A stretch of DNA of 64,000 bases from Bacteroidales bacterium (lineage in GTDB: Bacteria; Bacteroidota; Bacteroidia; Bacteroidales; UBA932): the NCBI GenBank assembly GCA_017452265.1, contig JAFTMS010000004.1, forward strand, positions 1 to 64,000, read 5' to 3'. The notes beneath the pieces were generated by a model. The model had not been told where the DNA came from, ran no database searches, and worked only from the letters and a program-made list of their open reading frames with translations. The translations under genes and the position numbers were made by a program. Shown piece by piece: positions 51,816 to 60,096 of the stretch (positions within the stretch are counted from its first letter, which is position 1; the number at the start of each line of letters is the position of its first letter).

Positions 51816-54140
51816 ATGAAGACAATCAAAATTCTTTCCCTCGGAACCGGACTTGCAATCGGCATGATACTGATTGCAAAAGTCTGCTTCGAAATGAGCT
51901 ACGACAGCTTCTACAGAGACATCGACCGCATATACAGGATATACAGCAACTACAGCCAGCAAGGCCAGGAGTTCAGTGAGTACAACCAGGTCAGCGGCGC
52001 CATTGCACCGGGATTCAGGCAGTATGTCCCCGGAGTGGAGGCAGCCACGAGAATGACCGGCTTCTTCGAGCAGGACATCTGGACCGATGAAGAGAACCAC
52101 GAAATCGAGGCGCTGTCCAATTTCACCGACACATGCTTCTTCGATGTGTTCGACAGAGAGATAATTGCCGGCGATCCGAAAAAGGCACTCGGAGAATGGG
52201 GTTCAGTGATGGTCAGCTGCTCTTTCGCAGAAAAGATGGGCGGCATCGACAGCATAATGGGCAGGCAGATAAGCAATATACAGATACCTCAGCTCAAGCT
52301 CACCGTAAACGGAGTGTTCGAGGACTTCCCTGAAAACGGCACGCTGTCATACGACATCCTGATGTCGCTTGAGACATATTCGAAGCGGAGCACAGAGAAC
52401 TGGATAGGCAACGACCGCTACAGAGGCTTCGTCAAGCTGGAGAAAGGAATCGAGCCTGCGACTCTGAAGGATGCCATAAGGCTGATGCAGGAAAAGAACC
52501 AGAACATCACTGAAATGGAAGCGAAAGGAATGAGGTTGGAATATTTGCTCAAGCCGTTCAGCAAGATCCACACATCGGATGCGAAGACCAGGAACACTAT
52601 GTTCATTCTGTCGCTGACAGCCTTCCTTCTCCTTTCGATTTCAGTCATGAACTACATTCTGATTGCGATTTCAGCCATTGTCAAGAGGTCGAAGGAAGTG
52701 GGTGTAAGAAAGGCATACGGTGCCGGCAGAAGCAACATATACGGAGTGCTCTTCAAGGAAACCGCCGTGAACATGGCCCTTTCGCTTGCAGTAGCAGCCG
52801 TCATGATATATGCAGCCAAGCCATTGGTTGAAAACCTGTTGGGAGTTGCGCTCGAAAGCCTTTTCGTTCCGCAGGCCGTCATAGCCCTCGTTGCCGTATG
52901 CATAATCATACTCATGGTTTCAGCCATAGTCCCGGGCTGCCTTTATTCGAAGATACCCGTTTCAGCCGCGCTCAGAAATTACAAGGAAAGCCGCAGAAAC
53001 TGGAAGCTGGCCCTTCTGCTCGTCCAGTTCGTCATAAACATATTCCTCGTCACGATTCTGCTTGTCATCGCGAAACAGTACGACAAGGCCGTGAACTACG
53101 ATCCGGGATATTCCTTCGAGAACCTCGTCGGATGCAGCCTCGACGGCATGACAAGCACTGAAATCAACCGTTTCACAGACGAAGTGGCGAAGCTGCCGGA
53201 AGTCATCGACATCGAAAGAAGCTACGACTTCCCTCTCGAAGGCTCAAGCGGAGACAACGTATACCTGCCCGGGGACGACAGGGAGCTGTTCAACGTCGCC
53301 GACCAGTACTGGGGCACGGATGGATTTTTCGAGATACTGGAGATTCCGTTCGTCGAGGGAAGAAATCCGCTGAAGCATGACGAGATGGCCGTAAGCAGAA
53401 GCTTCGTGGAGAAGATGAACGGTTTCGCGGACTGGAGCGACGGAGCTGTAGGCAAGAAGATACACATCACTGGCCACGGAGAGCACGGAATCGACGAATT
53501 CACCATCTGCGGAGTGTACGAGAACTACACCATCGGAGTGATGAACGAGACAGATCCACGTCCGAGCGTGAAGTTCTGGGACGACAGGAACAGCGATGAC
53601 GCCTACATGCCTTTGGTCATGATAAAGCTGACAGAAGTGAGCCGCGAGACCATCGGAAAGATTCAGGAAATCGCTGACAGCATGTATCCGGAAAGGAGAA
53701 TCGATATAGGTTCGTACAAGGAAGAGTTCAGGGACATGCTTTCGGAAGACCGCAAGATGAGGAACACTATATTCGCAGGATGCATATTCTCTGTGCTCAT
53801 AGCCCTTTTCGGCCTCATCGGATACATCCGTGACGAGTCCCAGCGCAGAAGCAAGGAGATGGCCGTACGGAAGATCAACGGAGCCACAACCGGCGACATC
53901 ATTTCCATGCTCGTCCTCGATGTCATGAAGCTCGCAGCGGCTGCCATCGTGATCGGAAACATCGCCGCATGGCTCACCGCAGAAGCCTGGCTGAAACAGT
54001 TTGCCGAAAGGATTGCCCTCACGCCGTGGTACTTCATCGCCGCCGACCTCATCGTCCTGACGATCATCACCGCCTGCGTCATCCTCAACAGTCTGCGCAT
54101 ATCTGGAAGCAACCCGGTGGAATCGCTGAAAAACGAATAA
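51816..54140 (+). CDS. MacB/FtsX-type ABC permease (1 of 4)
   Basis: 774 residues: an N-terminal span (KILSLGTGLAIGMILIAKV), a periplasmic MacB-PCD-like domain, three central spans with RSKEVGVRKAYGAGRSNIYGV (FtsX loop), a second periplasmic domain and a C-terminal FtsX set with RRSKEMAVRKINGATTGDIIS, ending NPVESLKNE. The coupling loop appears twice, as in the duplicated Bacteroidota form. It would pair with the ATPase encoded at 54306. Its exported molecule is unknown. Confidence 0.9.
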   Translation: MKTIKILSLGTGLAIGMILIAKVCFEMSYDSFYRDIDRIYRIYSNYSQQGQEFSEYNQVSGAIAPGFRQYVPGVEAATRMTGFFEQDIWTDEENHEIEALSNFTDTCFFDVFDREIIAGDPKKALGEWGSVMVSCSFAEKMGGIDSIMGRQISNIQIPQLKLTVNGVFEDFPENGTLSYDILMSLETYSKRSTENWIGNDRYRGFVKLEKGIEPATLKDAIRLMQEKNQNITEMEAKGMRLEYLLKPFSKIHTSDAKTRNTMFILSLTAFLLLSISVMNYILIAISAIVKRSKEVGVRKAYGAGRSNIYGVLFKETAVNMALSLAVAAVMIYAAKPLVENLLGVALESLFVPQAVIALVAVCIIILMVSAIVPGCLYSKIPVSAALRNYKESRRNWKLALLLVQFVINIFLVTILLVIAKQYDKAVNYDPGYSFENLVGCSLDGMTSTEINRFTDEVAKLPEVIDIERSYDFPLEGSSGDNVYLPGDDRELFNVADQYWGTDGFFEILEIPFVEGRNPLKHDEMAVSRSFVEKMNGFADWSDGAVGKKIHITGHGEHGIDEFTICGVYENYTIGVMNETDPRPSVKFWDDRNSDDAYMPLVMIKLTEVSRETIGKIQEIADSMYPERRIDIGSYKEEFRDMLSEDRKMRNTIFAGCIFSVLIALFGLIGYIRDESQRRSKEMAVRKINGATTGDIISMLVLDVMKLAAAAIVIGNIAAWLTAEAWLKQFAERIALTPWYFIAADLIVLTIITACVILNSLRISGSNPVESLKNE

Positions 54141-54213
54141 TGAGCACAGCAATGGTGCAAAGCGCGGCAAGAGCGTAAAATGCAACAGCCACAGCACCAG
54201 CAACTTACGCAAT

Positions 54214-54240
54214 GTGCGTGCTCCCCTTTGACGGCACGCA
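54214..54240. repeat. REP-like palindrome, family 1, copy 2
   Basis: TGCGTGC (54215-54221) and GCACGCA (54234-54240) with loop TCCCCTTTGACG, in opposite orientation to the copy at 8058. CAACTTACGC precedes it, as in the 62547 copy. Confidence 0.8.
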
Positions 54241-54305
54241 GTTTAAGCAAGATATTGAGATACAATTATTTACAGAATACACAAACAATTTAAACAATAA
54301 GCATT

Positions 54306-54986
54306 ATGATTAAAGTTACAGACCTCAGCAAGATCTTCCGTACGGAGGAGATTGAGACCACAGCACTGAACAAGGTTTCATTCGAGATCAAGGACGGCGA
54401 ATTCGTCGCAATCATGGGCCCGTCAGGATGCGGCAAGTCCACACTCCTGAACATCCTCGGCCTTCTCGACAACCCGACCGAAGGCAGCTATCAGCTTCTC
54501 GGACAGGAAGTTGCAAAGCTCAAGGAGAAGGACCGCACGAAGTTCCGCAAGGGCAACATCGGATTCGTATTCCAGAGCTTCAACCTCATCGACGAGCTCA
54601 ATGTGTTCGAGAATGTGGAACTGCCTCTGCGCTACCTCAACATCAGTTCGTCCGAGCGCAAGGCACGTGTGACCGAGATGCTCAAGCGCATGAACATCAG
54701 CCACCGCGCCCAGCACTTCCCTCAGCAGCTCTCCGGCGGTCAGCAGCAGCGTGTCGCCATTGCCCGTGCAGTCGTTTCGAACCCTAAGCTGATCCTTGCC
54801 GACGAGCCGACCGGTAATCTCGATTCGAAGAACGGAAAGGAGGTCATGAATCTGCTGACCGAACTCAACAAGGAAGGCACGACCATCGTGATGGTTACGC
54901 ACTCTCAGAAGGACTCAGCCTGCGCCCAGAGAATCGTGAACCTCTTCGACGGCGAAATCGTCAGCGACGTGAAGAACGAACTGTAG
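54306..54986 (+). CDS. ABC transporter ATPase (MacB/LolD type)
   Basis: 226 residues: Walker [10 protein letters not shown] near 39, Q-loop [12 protein letters not shown], signature LSGGQQQR, Walker [14 protein letters not shown]-loop DSKNG and the switch histidine in VTHSQ. It is the only ATPase for four large permeases in this locus, so it probably serves all of them. It drives conformational work rather than bulk substrate passage, as known for MacB-type systems. Confidence 0.96.
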   Translation: MIKVTDLSKIFRTEEIETTALNKVSFEIKDGEFVAIMGPSGCGKSTLLNILGLLDNPTEGSYQLLGQEVAKLKEKDRTKFRKGNIGFVFQSFNLIDELNVFENVELPLRYLNISSSERKARVTEMLKRMNISHRAQHFPQQLSGGQQQRVAIARAVVSNPKLILADEPTGNLDSKNGKEVMNLLTELNKEGTTIVMVTHSQKDSACAQRIVNLFDGEIVSDVKNEL

Positions 54987-54988
54987 AG

Positions 54989-55016
54989 ATTGCCACGTCG
55001 CTTTGCTCCTCGCAAT
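54989..55016. repeat. ATTGC...GCAAT inverted element
   Basis: ATTGC CACGTCGCTTTGCTCCTC GCAAT followed by GACG, immediately after the ATPase stop. The related segment at 63649-63690 starts GGATTGCTACGAC and ends GCAATGACG. It looks like a mobile REP-type sequence. Confidence 0.45.
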
Positions 55017-55093
55017 GACGTTCGCGTACACCTCACTCCCCGCCATCTCATCAATCGTGTCGCACAAAACACTGAAAGACAACCGAATACATT

Positions 55094-55125
55094 AAATCGC
55101 CTGCGGCAGATGGAGCAGGCGACTT
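55094..55125. repeat. REP-like palindrome, family 2, copy 3
   Basis: AAATCGCCTGC (55094-55104) and GCAGGCGACTT (55115-55125), with one mismatch in the arms, in the gap between the ATPase and second permease genes. Confidence 0.75.
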
Positions 55126-55171
55126 GTCACAACAAGCTAAACATCAACAACTTACGCACAACAACAGACAA

Positions 55172-57607
55172 ATGGAAGCATTAAACATCTTCAGGCGAAG
55201 CGGCGGTTCTTCCTTATCAGGCATACTCAATGTACTGGGCATGGCAGTGGCGTTCGCTGCATTCTACATCATCCTCGTGCAGGTGGACTACGACCTGAGC
55301 TTCAACAAGGGAATAAAGGATTCCGAGAAGGTCTTTGTCATGACATCCGGCATAATGGGAGGAAGTGAGGACGGAGAACGGCAGCTGTACTTTTGCCGTC
55401 CGCTCGCAGAAATAGTGCTCAGCGCTTCTCCGAACATAGAATACGGAGGAATCATAAACATCACCAACTACACTACGTTGGAAAACACCTTCTATATTGA
55501 TAGGAACGGAGAAAGACAAAGGTTGCTGATAGACGTAGCCGACTTCAGCGGAAGTGCCCTGAAAGCCGCAGGATTTGAAGCTGTCGCCGGTTCGCTTGAT
55601 GATGCCGTCACCTCTAACGATCTCGCTATCAGCGAAAGCACCGCGTCAAAGTTCGGCCTTGAGATCGGAAGCCAGCTGAACTCCGGAGACAATGCCTGCA
55701 CGGTCGTGGCCATATTCAAGGATATGCCTGCAAACTCACATTTCAAGGATACAAAGGTTCTCAGGAATATGGGTGACAAAAGCGTGGAGAACTTCTCCGA
55801 ATGGGGCTTCACGTATTTCCTGAAGATGTACGACCCTTCGCAGAAGGAAGAGATGGAGAAATCGTTGTCCGAGACCACACGCGAATATTATAGGGAAAGG
55901 TACTTCGGACAGATGCCGTCAGCCGAAGAGATGGGAATGACTCAGGAGGAAATGGACGTGACCGTCAACAAGCTTCTCGACATGGCAAACACTGAATTCA
56001 TATCCGTCGAGGACCTGTATTTCAGCGACAAGGTCTCCACACCTGTGGAAAAAGGCAACAGGACAACCACGGTCATCATGCTCATCGTCGCCATACTCGT
56101 GGTCGGTATCGCATTCATAAACTACATCAACTTCTTCTTTGCGCTTGTCCCCGAACGCATCAGGATCGTCAACACTAAGAAGGTACTCGGATGCACACGC
56201 AGAGAGCTGATACTCAGCACTGTGACAGAAAGCGTCATGCTCATATTCATGGCCACCGTACTGGCATCCGTCCTTATCCTGCTCTTCAACATGACCCAGC
56301 TCACACATCTTGTGACAGCCGAAACCACGTTCTCCGCAAACATCGGTATATGTATTCTTACCATCGGCATCGCCATAGCCATCTCGATCGCTTCGAGCCT
56401 GTATCCGGCGTTCTACATCACATCCTTCGAACCGGCGATAGTCCTCAAGGGATCTTTTGGCGCGACTAAGGCAGGCATGGTACTGAGACATGCTCTCATT
56501 GGGCTTCAGTTCGTCATATCCATATGCCTTATCATATGTTCGTCATTCATAAGCATCCAGCGCAGGTACATGGTGAATTTCGATATGGGCTTCGACAAGG
56601 AGCTGCTGCTGTATGTACATACGACCAACTATATCGGATACTACAACGAGGCCGTGGAGGAAAAGCTGAAGAGCGACCCTCAGATTATAGACGTGACATG
56701 GGCTGCTGGAAATCTGCTTGCATCAGAGCGTATGAGCTGGGGACGTGACTGGAATGGAGAGGTGATCAATTTCCAGTGCTATCCCGTGGCCTACGACTTC
56801 CCGGAATTCATGGGCATAGACATAACTGAAGGCCGCTCTTTCCGCAAGGAGGACAACAACAGTGAAAACGGCGTGTTCATATTCAACGACGCAGCACGTG
56901 CAAAATACGGATTCACGCTGGAGGACAAGGTAAGCGGTCATATGGACGACTCTGAAATCGTAGGATTCTGCGACGACTTCAGCTTCACGACGCTGAAGGA
57001 GAATGTCTCGCCCTTCGCGCTCTATGTCTTTGGCAAACAGCCTTGGTGGCATCCGTCGACAGCATTCATCAGAGTGACAGCAGGAGCTGATTATCAGGCT
57101 GTAATGAAACATATAGCAAGTGTACTGAGCGAATGGGAATACAATGTCCCGCCTGAGGAATGGGAGATACACTTCTTCGACGAGAACCTCAACGCAACCT
57201 ACATCAAGGAACAGCACCTTTCACAGCTGATCAGCCTCTTCACACTCATAGCCATCATCATTTCTCTGATGGGCGTCTTTGGTTTAGTGATGTTCGAGAC
57301 ACAGTACCGCCGTCGTGAAATTGCTCTCCGCAGGGTGAACGGTGCGACAGTGAATGAAATCCTGGCGATGTTCTGCAGCAGGTTCGTGAAGATCGTACTC
57401 GTATGCTTCGCTTTGGCCGCTCCAGTCAGCTGGGTGATCGTGGACAGGTACCTCGCCACCTTCGCGCACCGCTGCCCTATGTACTGGTGGGTATTCGTCA
57501 TTGCACTTGTGGCTGTGCTTGCCGTGACCATCGGAGTCGTTGTCATCAGGATCAGGAGCTGGAATGCAGCAACCGCAGATCCGGCAAATGCACTTAAAAC
57601 TGAGTAG
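55172..57607 (+). CDS. MacB/FtsX-type ABC permease (2 of 4)
   Basis: 811 residues starting MEALNIFRRSGGSSLSGILNVLGMAVAFAAFYIILVQVDYDLSF, the usual N-terminal membrane start; the 16 codons before it are the trailing part of a repeat-rich gap. MacB-PCD-like periplasmic domain, FtsX spans with ERIRIVNTKKVLGCTRRELI and RRREIALRRVNGATVNEIL coupling loops, and ADPANALKTE at the end. It lies 185 bases after the ATPase gene and 21 bases before the third permease. Confidence 0.92.
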   Translation: MEALNIFRRSGGSSLSGILNVLGMAVAFAAFYIILVQVDYDLSFNKGIKDSEKVFVMTSGIMGGSEDGERQLYFCRPLAEIVLSASPNIEYGGIINITNYTTLENTFYIDRNGERQRLLIDVADFSGSALKAAGFEAVAGSLDDAVTSNDLAISESTASKFGLEIGSQLNSGDNACTVVAIFKDMPANSHFKDTKVLRNMGDKSVENFSEWGFTYFLKMYDPSQKEEMEKSLSETTREYYRERYFGQMPSAEEMGMTQEEMDVTVNKLLDMANTEFISVEDLYFSDKVSTPVEKGNRTTTVIMLIVAILVVGIAFINYINFFFALVPERIRIVNTKKVLGCTRRELILSTVTESVMLIFMATVLASVLILLFNMTQLTHLVTAETTFSANIGICILTIGIAIAISIASSLYPAFYITSFEPAIVLKGSFGATKAGMVLRHALIGLQFVISICLIICSSFISIQRRYMVNFDMGFDKELLLYVHTTNYIGYYNEAVEEKLKSDPQIIDVTWAAGNLLASERMSWGRDWNGEVINFQCYPVAYDFPEFMGIDITEGRSFRKEDNNSENGVFIFNDAARAKYGFTLEDKVSGHMDDSEIVGFCDDFSFTTLKENVSPFALYVFGKQPWWHPSTAFIRVTAGADYQAVMKHIASVLSEWEYNVPPEEWEIHFFDENLNATYIKEQHLSQLISLFTLIAIIISLMGVFGLVMFETQYRRREIALRRVNGATVNEILAMFCSRFVKIVLVCFALAAPVSWVIVDRYLATFAHRCPMYWWVFVIALVAVLAVTIGVVVIRIRSWNAATADPANALKTE

Positions 57608-57628
57608 TAAAATTCAGACTGCAATCAT

Positions 57629-59965
57629 ATGAAAAATTTTATAGCAATCCTCAGAAGATACAGTGTCGCGATGATCATGAACTTTGTCGGACTTGTGCTG
57701 GCTTTTACAGCGTTCATGATTCTGTTGCTTCAGATAAGATATCAGACGACTTATGACAAGGGGTATCCGACATCTGGGCGAATATACCGTGTCGACAAGG
57801 TTGGCGCTTCGGATGATGACATATTCAAGAATATTCTTCCAAGAGGATATGCGGATGACATTATCAACTCATCTCCTCATATCTTGGCCGGATCCATAGA
57901 TTGTCCTTTTATGGGTGAGACTGTGTTTTCGGCTGTGTATGACAATCAAAATACACCTCTGCTTTTCAAAGCTGCCACAGATGTGATCTATCCGGGTTTC
58001 TTTGAGGTATTCGGTACAGAGTTCATTGAAGGTAGGGCGGAGGCATTGAATGACCTGTCTCATATTGCTATCCCACAGTCTCTTGCAAAAAAGCTTTATG
58101 GTAAGGAATCTGCCATAGGACAGATCATCAGCCACAAGGAGGGATATAAGTTTGGAGCCGGAAGAACGAAAGAGTTCAGGGTCGGAGCAGTATATAAGGA
58201 TTTTCCTGAAAATTCACAGATCAGTAATAAAATCTATATAAATGTAGGGTCGCTGCATGAAGGAAATTATGGAGGAGCCAACTTTGCCTGCTGGGTGTTG
58301 CTGGATTCGCCTGACCACAAATCACTGGTTGAACAGAATTTCAATGAAAACTACGATTATACAGACAGTAACTGGCTTACTGATATAGAGCTGACACCTA
58401 TTGATAATATTTATTTCGAAGATCAGGAAAGCACCATCTGGAAGACCGGGAACAGGAGATTGGCATTGGTACTCATCTGTATTTCAATACTTGTGATTCT
58501 GATCGGGGGTATCAACTATGCTACTTTCTTCACCTCGCTGGCCCCGATGCGAGTCAAAGCGGTGAATACAAGAAAAGTGCTTGGAAGTTCATTGGGTAAA
58601 CTTCGCGGCGAGATGATACTTGAAGCGGTACTGTTCAGCATTGCAGCATTCGCGCTCTCACTTGCCGTCATCAGTCCTGTCAATGACTGGCTGGTATTGC
58701 AGGGCATTTCTGATATGACATTCAGTTTCATTGAACACAATTCGCTGATATTGACAGCAGCGTTGATTGCAACTGTAATTGGTCTGGTTGCTGGAATATA
58801 TCCGAGTTTCTATGTCACATCCCTGCCGACTGCATTTGCTTTGCAAGGGAATTTTGCCTTCTCTGTTACAGGCAGAAGATTCCGCACTGTAATGATTTCA
58901 CTGCAGTATGTCATTACATTCATCCTGATGATATTCGCATTGACTGTATTTCGTCAGAATGAGTATATGATCAACTACGACACTGGTTTTGATAAGGAGA
59001 ACATTGCAGTTGCAGAGATATCCTCCGAACAATATCAGTTCAAGTCAGAGTGGCTGCAGGAAAGATTGTGTTCACTTCCAGAGATAGAGGATGTGGCATT
59101 TGCTTTGGAAGGGATGGGTTTTTCTGACAGTTATTCAACTTTTACTCTTGATCTGAATGGAGAAGAAGTCAGATGCTTCTCTATATATTGCTCATCTAAC
59201 TTCTTGGATGTGATGGGAATACCTGTCATTGACGGCAGGAACTTCCTGGTATCAGACGTAGGCCACGCAATAATGAACCAGAAGCTTAAGGATCTGGGAT
59301 TAACGATAGGGATTAAGGAAGGAATGGGAAGTGTCATCGGGCAGACTGGGGATGTACGTGTAAATTCACTGCGAAATGAAATGGCTCCGATTTGCTACAT
59401 CTATGTTCCGAAAGATTTTGCCACAATGAATTTCACATACATACGGTTTAAAGAAGGGGTTGACAGGACGGAAGTTACCAAAAAGATTGAGTCCGTATTG
59501 AGAGAGATGGATGAGTCATACCTTTTTGAAGTACAATACTATGAAGATGTGATGGAAAAGGTTTATAAGCAGGAAATCAAGCAATGTAATATCATTTCAA
59601 TATTTTCTATTCTTGCAGCAGCACTTTCCTTGATCGGAGTCTTCGGACAGGTTCTTCTTGATGTGCAATACAGGAAACGTGATCTGGCTGTCAAGAAAGT
59701 ATTTGGAGCAGAAACGGCAAGTCTGATTACAGATGGATTGAAACGATATATACTCATATCAGTGATTTCGTTTGTCATTGCTGCTCCTATCGCATACTAT
59801 GCTGTCTGCAGATGGTTTGAAAACTTCGCGGAATGCTGCGGAATGTCACCGATGACTTATATATTCACGTTTATTGTGATTATGGCTTTGACTCTTGCAA
59901 TTGCCTGCATTCAGTATTGGCGAAGTGCTGAAGCAGATCCGGCCAAGGCCTTGAAGAAAGAATAG
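57629..59965 (+). CDS. MacB/FtsX-type ABC permease (3 of 4), AT-richer
   Basis: 778 residues with the same layout: N-terminal span (MIMNFVGLVLAFTAFMILLLQ), periplasmic domain, MRVKAVNTRKVLGSSLGKLRGE loop, second half with YRKRDLAVKKVFGAETASLI and end ADPAKALKKE. By eye its codons are clearly more AT-rich than those of the permeases on both sides, and the coupling loop differs, so it was probably acquired separately. It starts 21 bases after permease 2. Confidence 0.92.
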   Translation: MKNFIAILRRYSVAMIMNFVGLVLAFTAFMILLLQIRYQTTYDKGYPTSGRIYRVDKVGASDDDIFKNILPRGYADDIINSSPHILAGSIDCPFMGETVFSAVYDNQNTPLLFKAATDVIYPGFFEVFGTEFIEGRAEALNDLSHIAIPQSLAKKLYGKESAIGQIISHKEGYKFGAGRTKEFRVGAVYKDFPENSQISNKIYINVGSLHEGNYGGANFACWVLLDSPDHKSLVEQNFNENYDYTDSNWLTDIELTPIDNIYFEDQESTIWKTGNRRLALVLICISILVILIGGINYATFFTSLAPMRVKAVNTRKVLGSSLGKLRGEMILEAVLFSIAAFALSLAVISPVNDWLVLQGISDMTFSFIEHNSLILTAALIATVIGLVAGIYPSFYVTSLPTAFALQGNFAFSVTGRRFRTVMISLQYVITFILMIFALTVFRQNEYMINYDTGFDKENIAVAEISSEQYQFKSEWLQERLCSLPEIEDVAFALEGMGFSDSYSTFTLDLNGEEVRCFSIYCSSNFLDVMGIPVIDGRNFLVSDVGHAIMNQKLKDLGLTIGIKEGMGSVIGQTGDVRVNSLRNEMAPICYIYVPKDFATMNFTYIRFKEGVDRTEVTKKIESVLREMDESYLFEVQYYEDVMEKVYKQEIKQCNIISIFSILAAALSLIGVFGQVLLDVQYRKRDLAVKKVFGAETASLITDGLKRYILISVISFVIAAPIAYYAVCRWFENFAECCGMSPMTYIFTFIVIMALTLAIACIQYWRSAEADPAKALKKE

Positions 59966-60016
59966 GGGGTTATATGCGTAAAATATAACATGCTGACAAA
60001 CAAGAGTTTACAAGAA

Positions 60017-60044
60017 GTGCGTGCCGCCAACGGGGAGCACGCAG
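60017..60044. repeat. REP-like palindrome, family 1, copy 3
   Basis: GTGCGTGC (60017-60024) and GCACGCAG (60037-60044) around CGCCAACGGGGA, between permease 3 and 4. Confidence 0.8.
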
Positions 60045-60096
60045 GTAGAGGAAGTGATTGATATATAAGGTTTTATAAAACACGATTGAAGAAGAA

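Noticed and set aside
51816-51900. Truncation of permease 1 at its N-terminus
   Set aside because: It starts directly at the first span, as known for some Bacteroidales homologs, and the rest is complete.
53244-54212. 322-residue minus-strand frame opposite permease 1
   Set aside because: An antisense shadow of a GC-rich membrane-protein gene; composition (His, Asp, Val rich) is typical of reverse frames.
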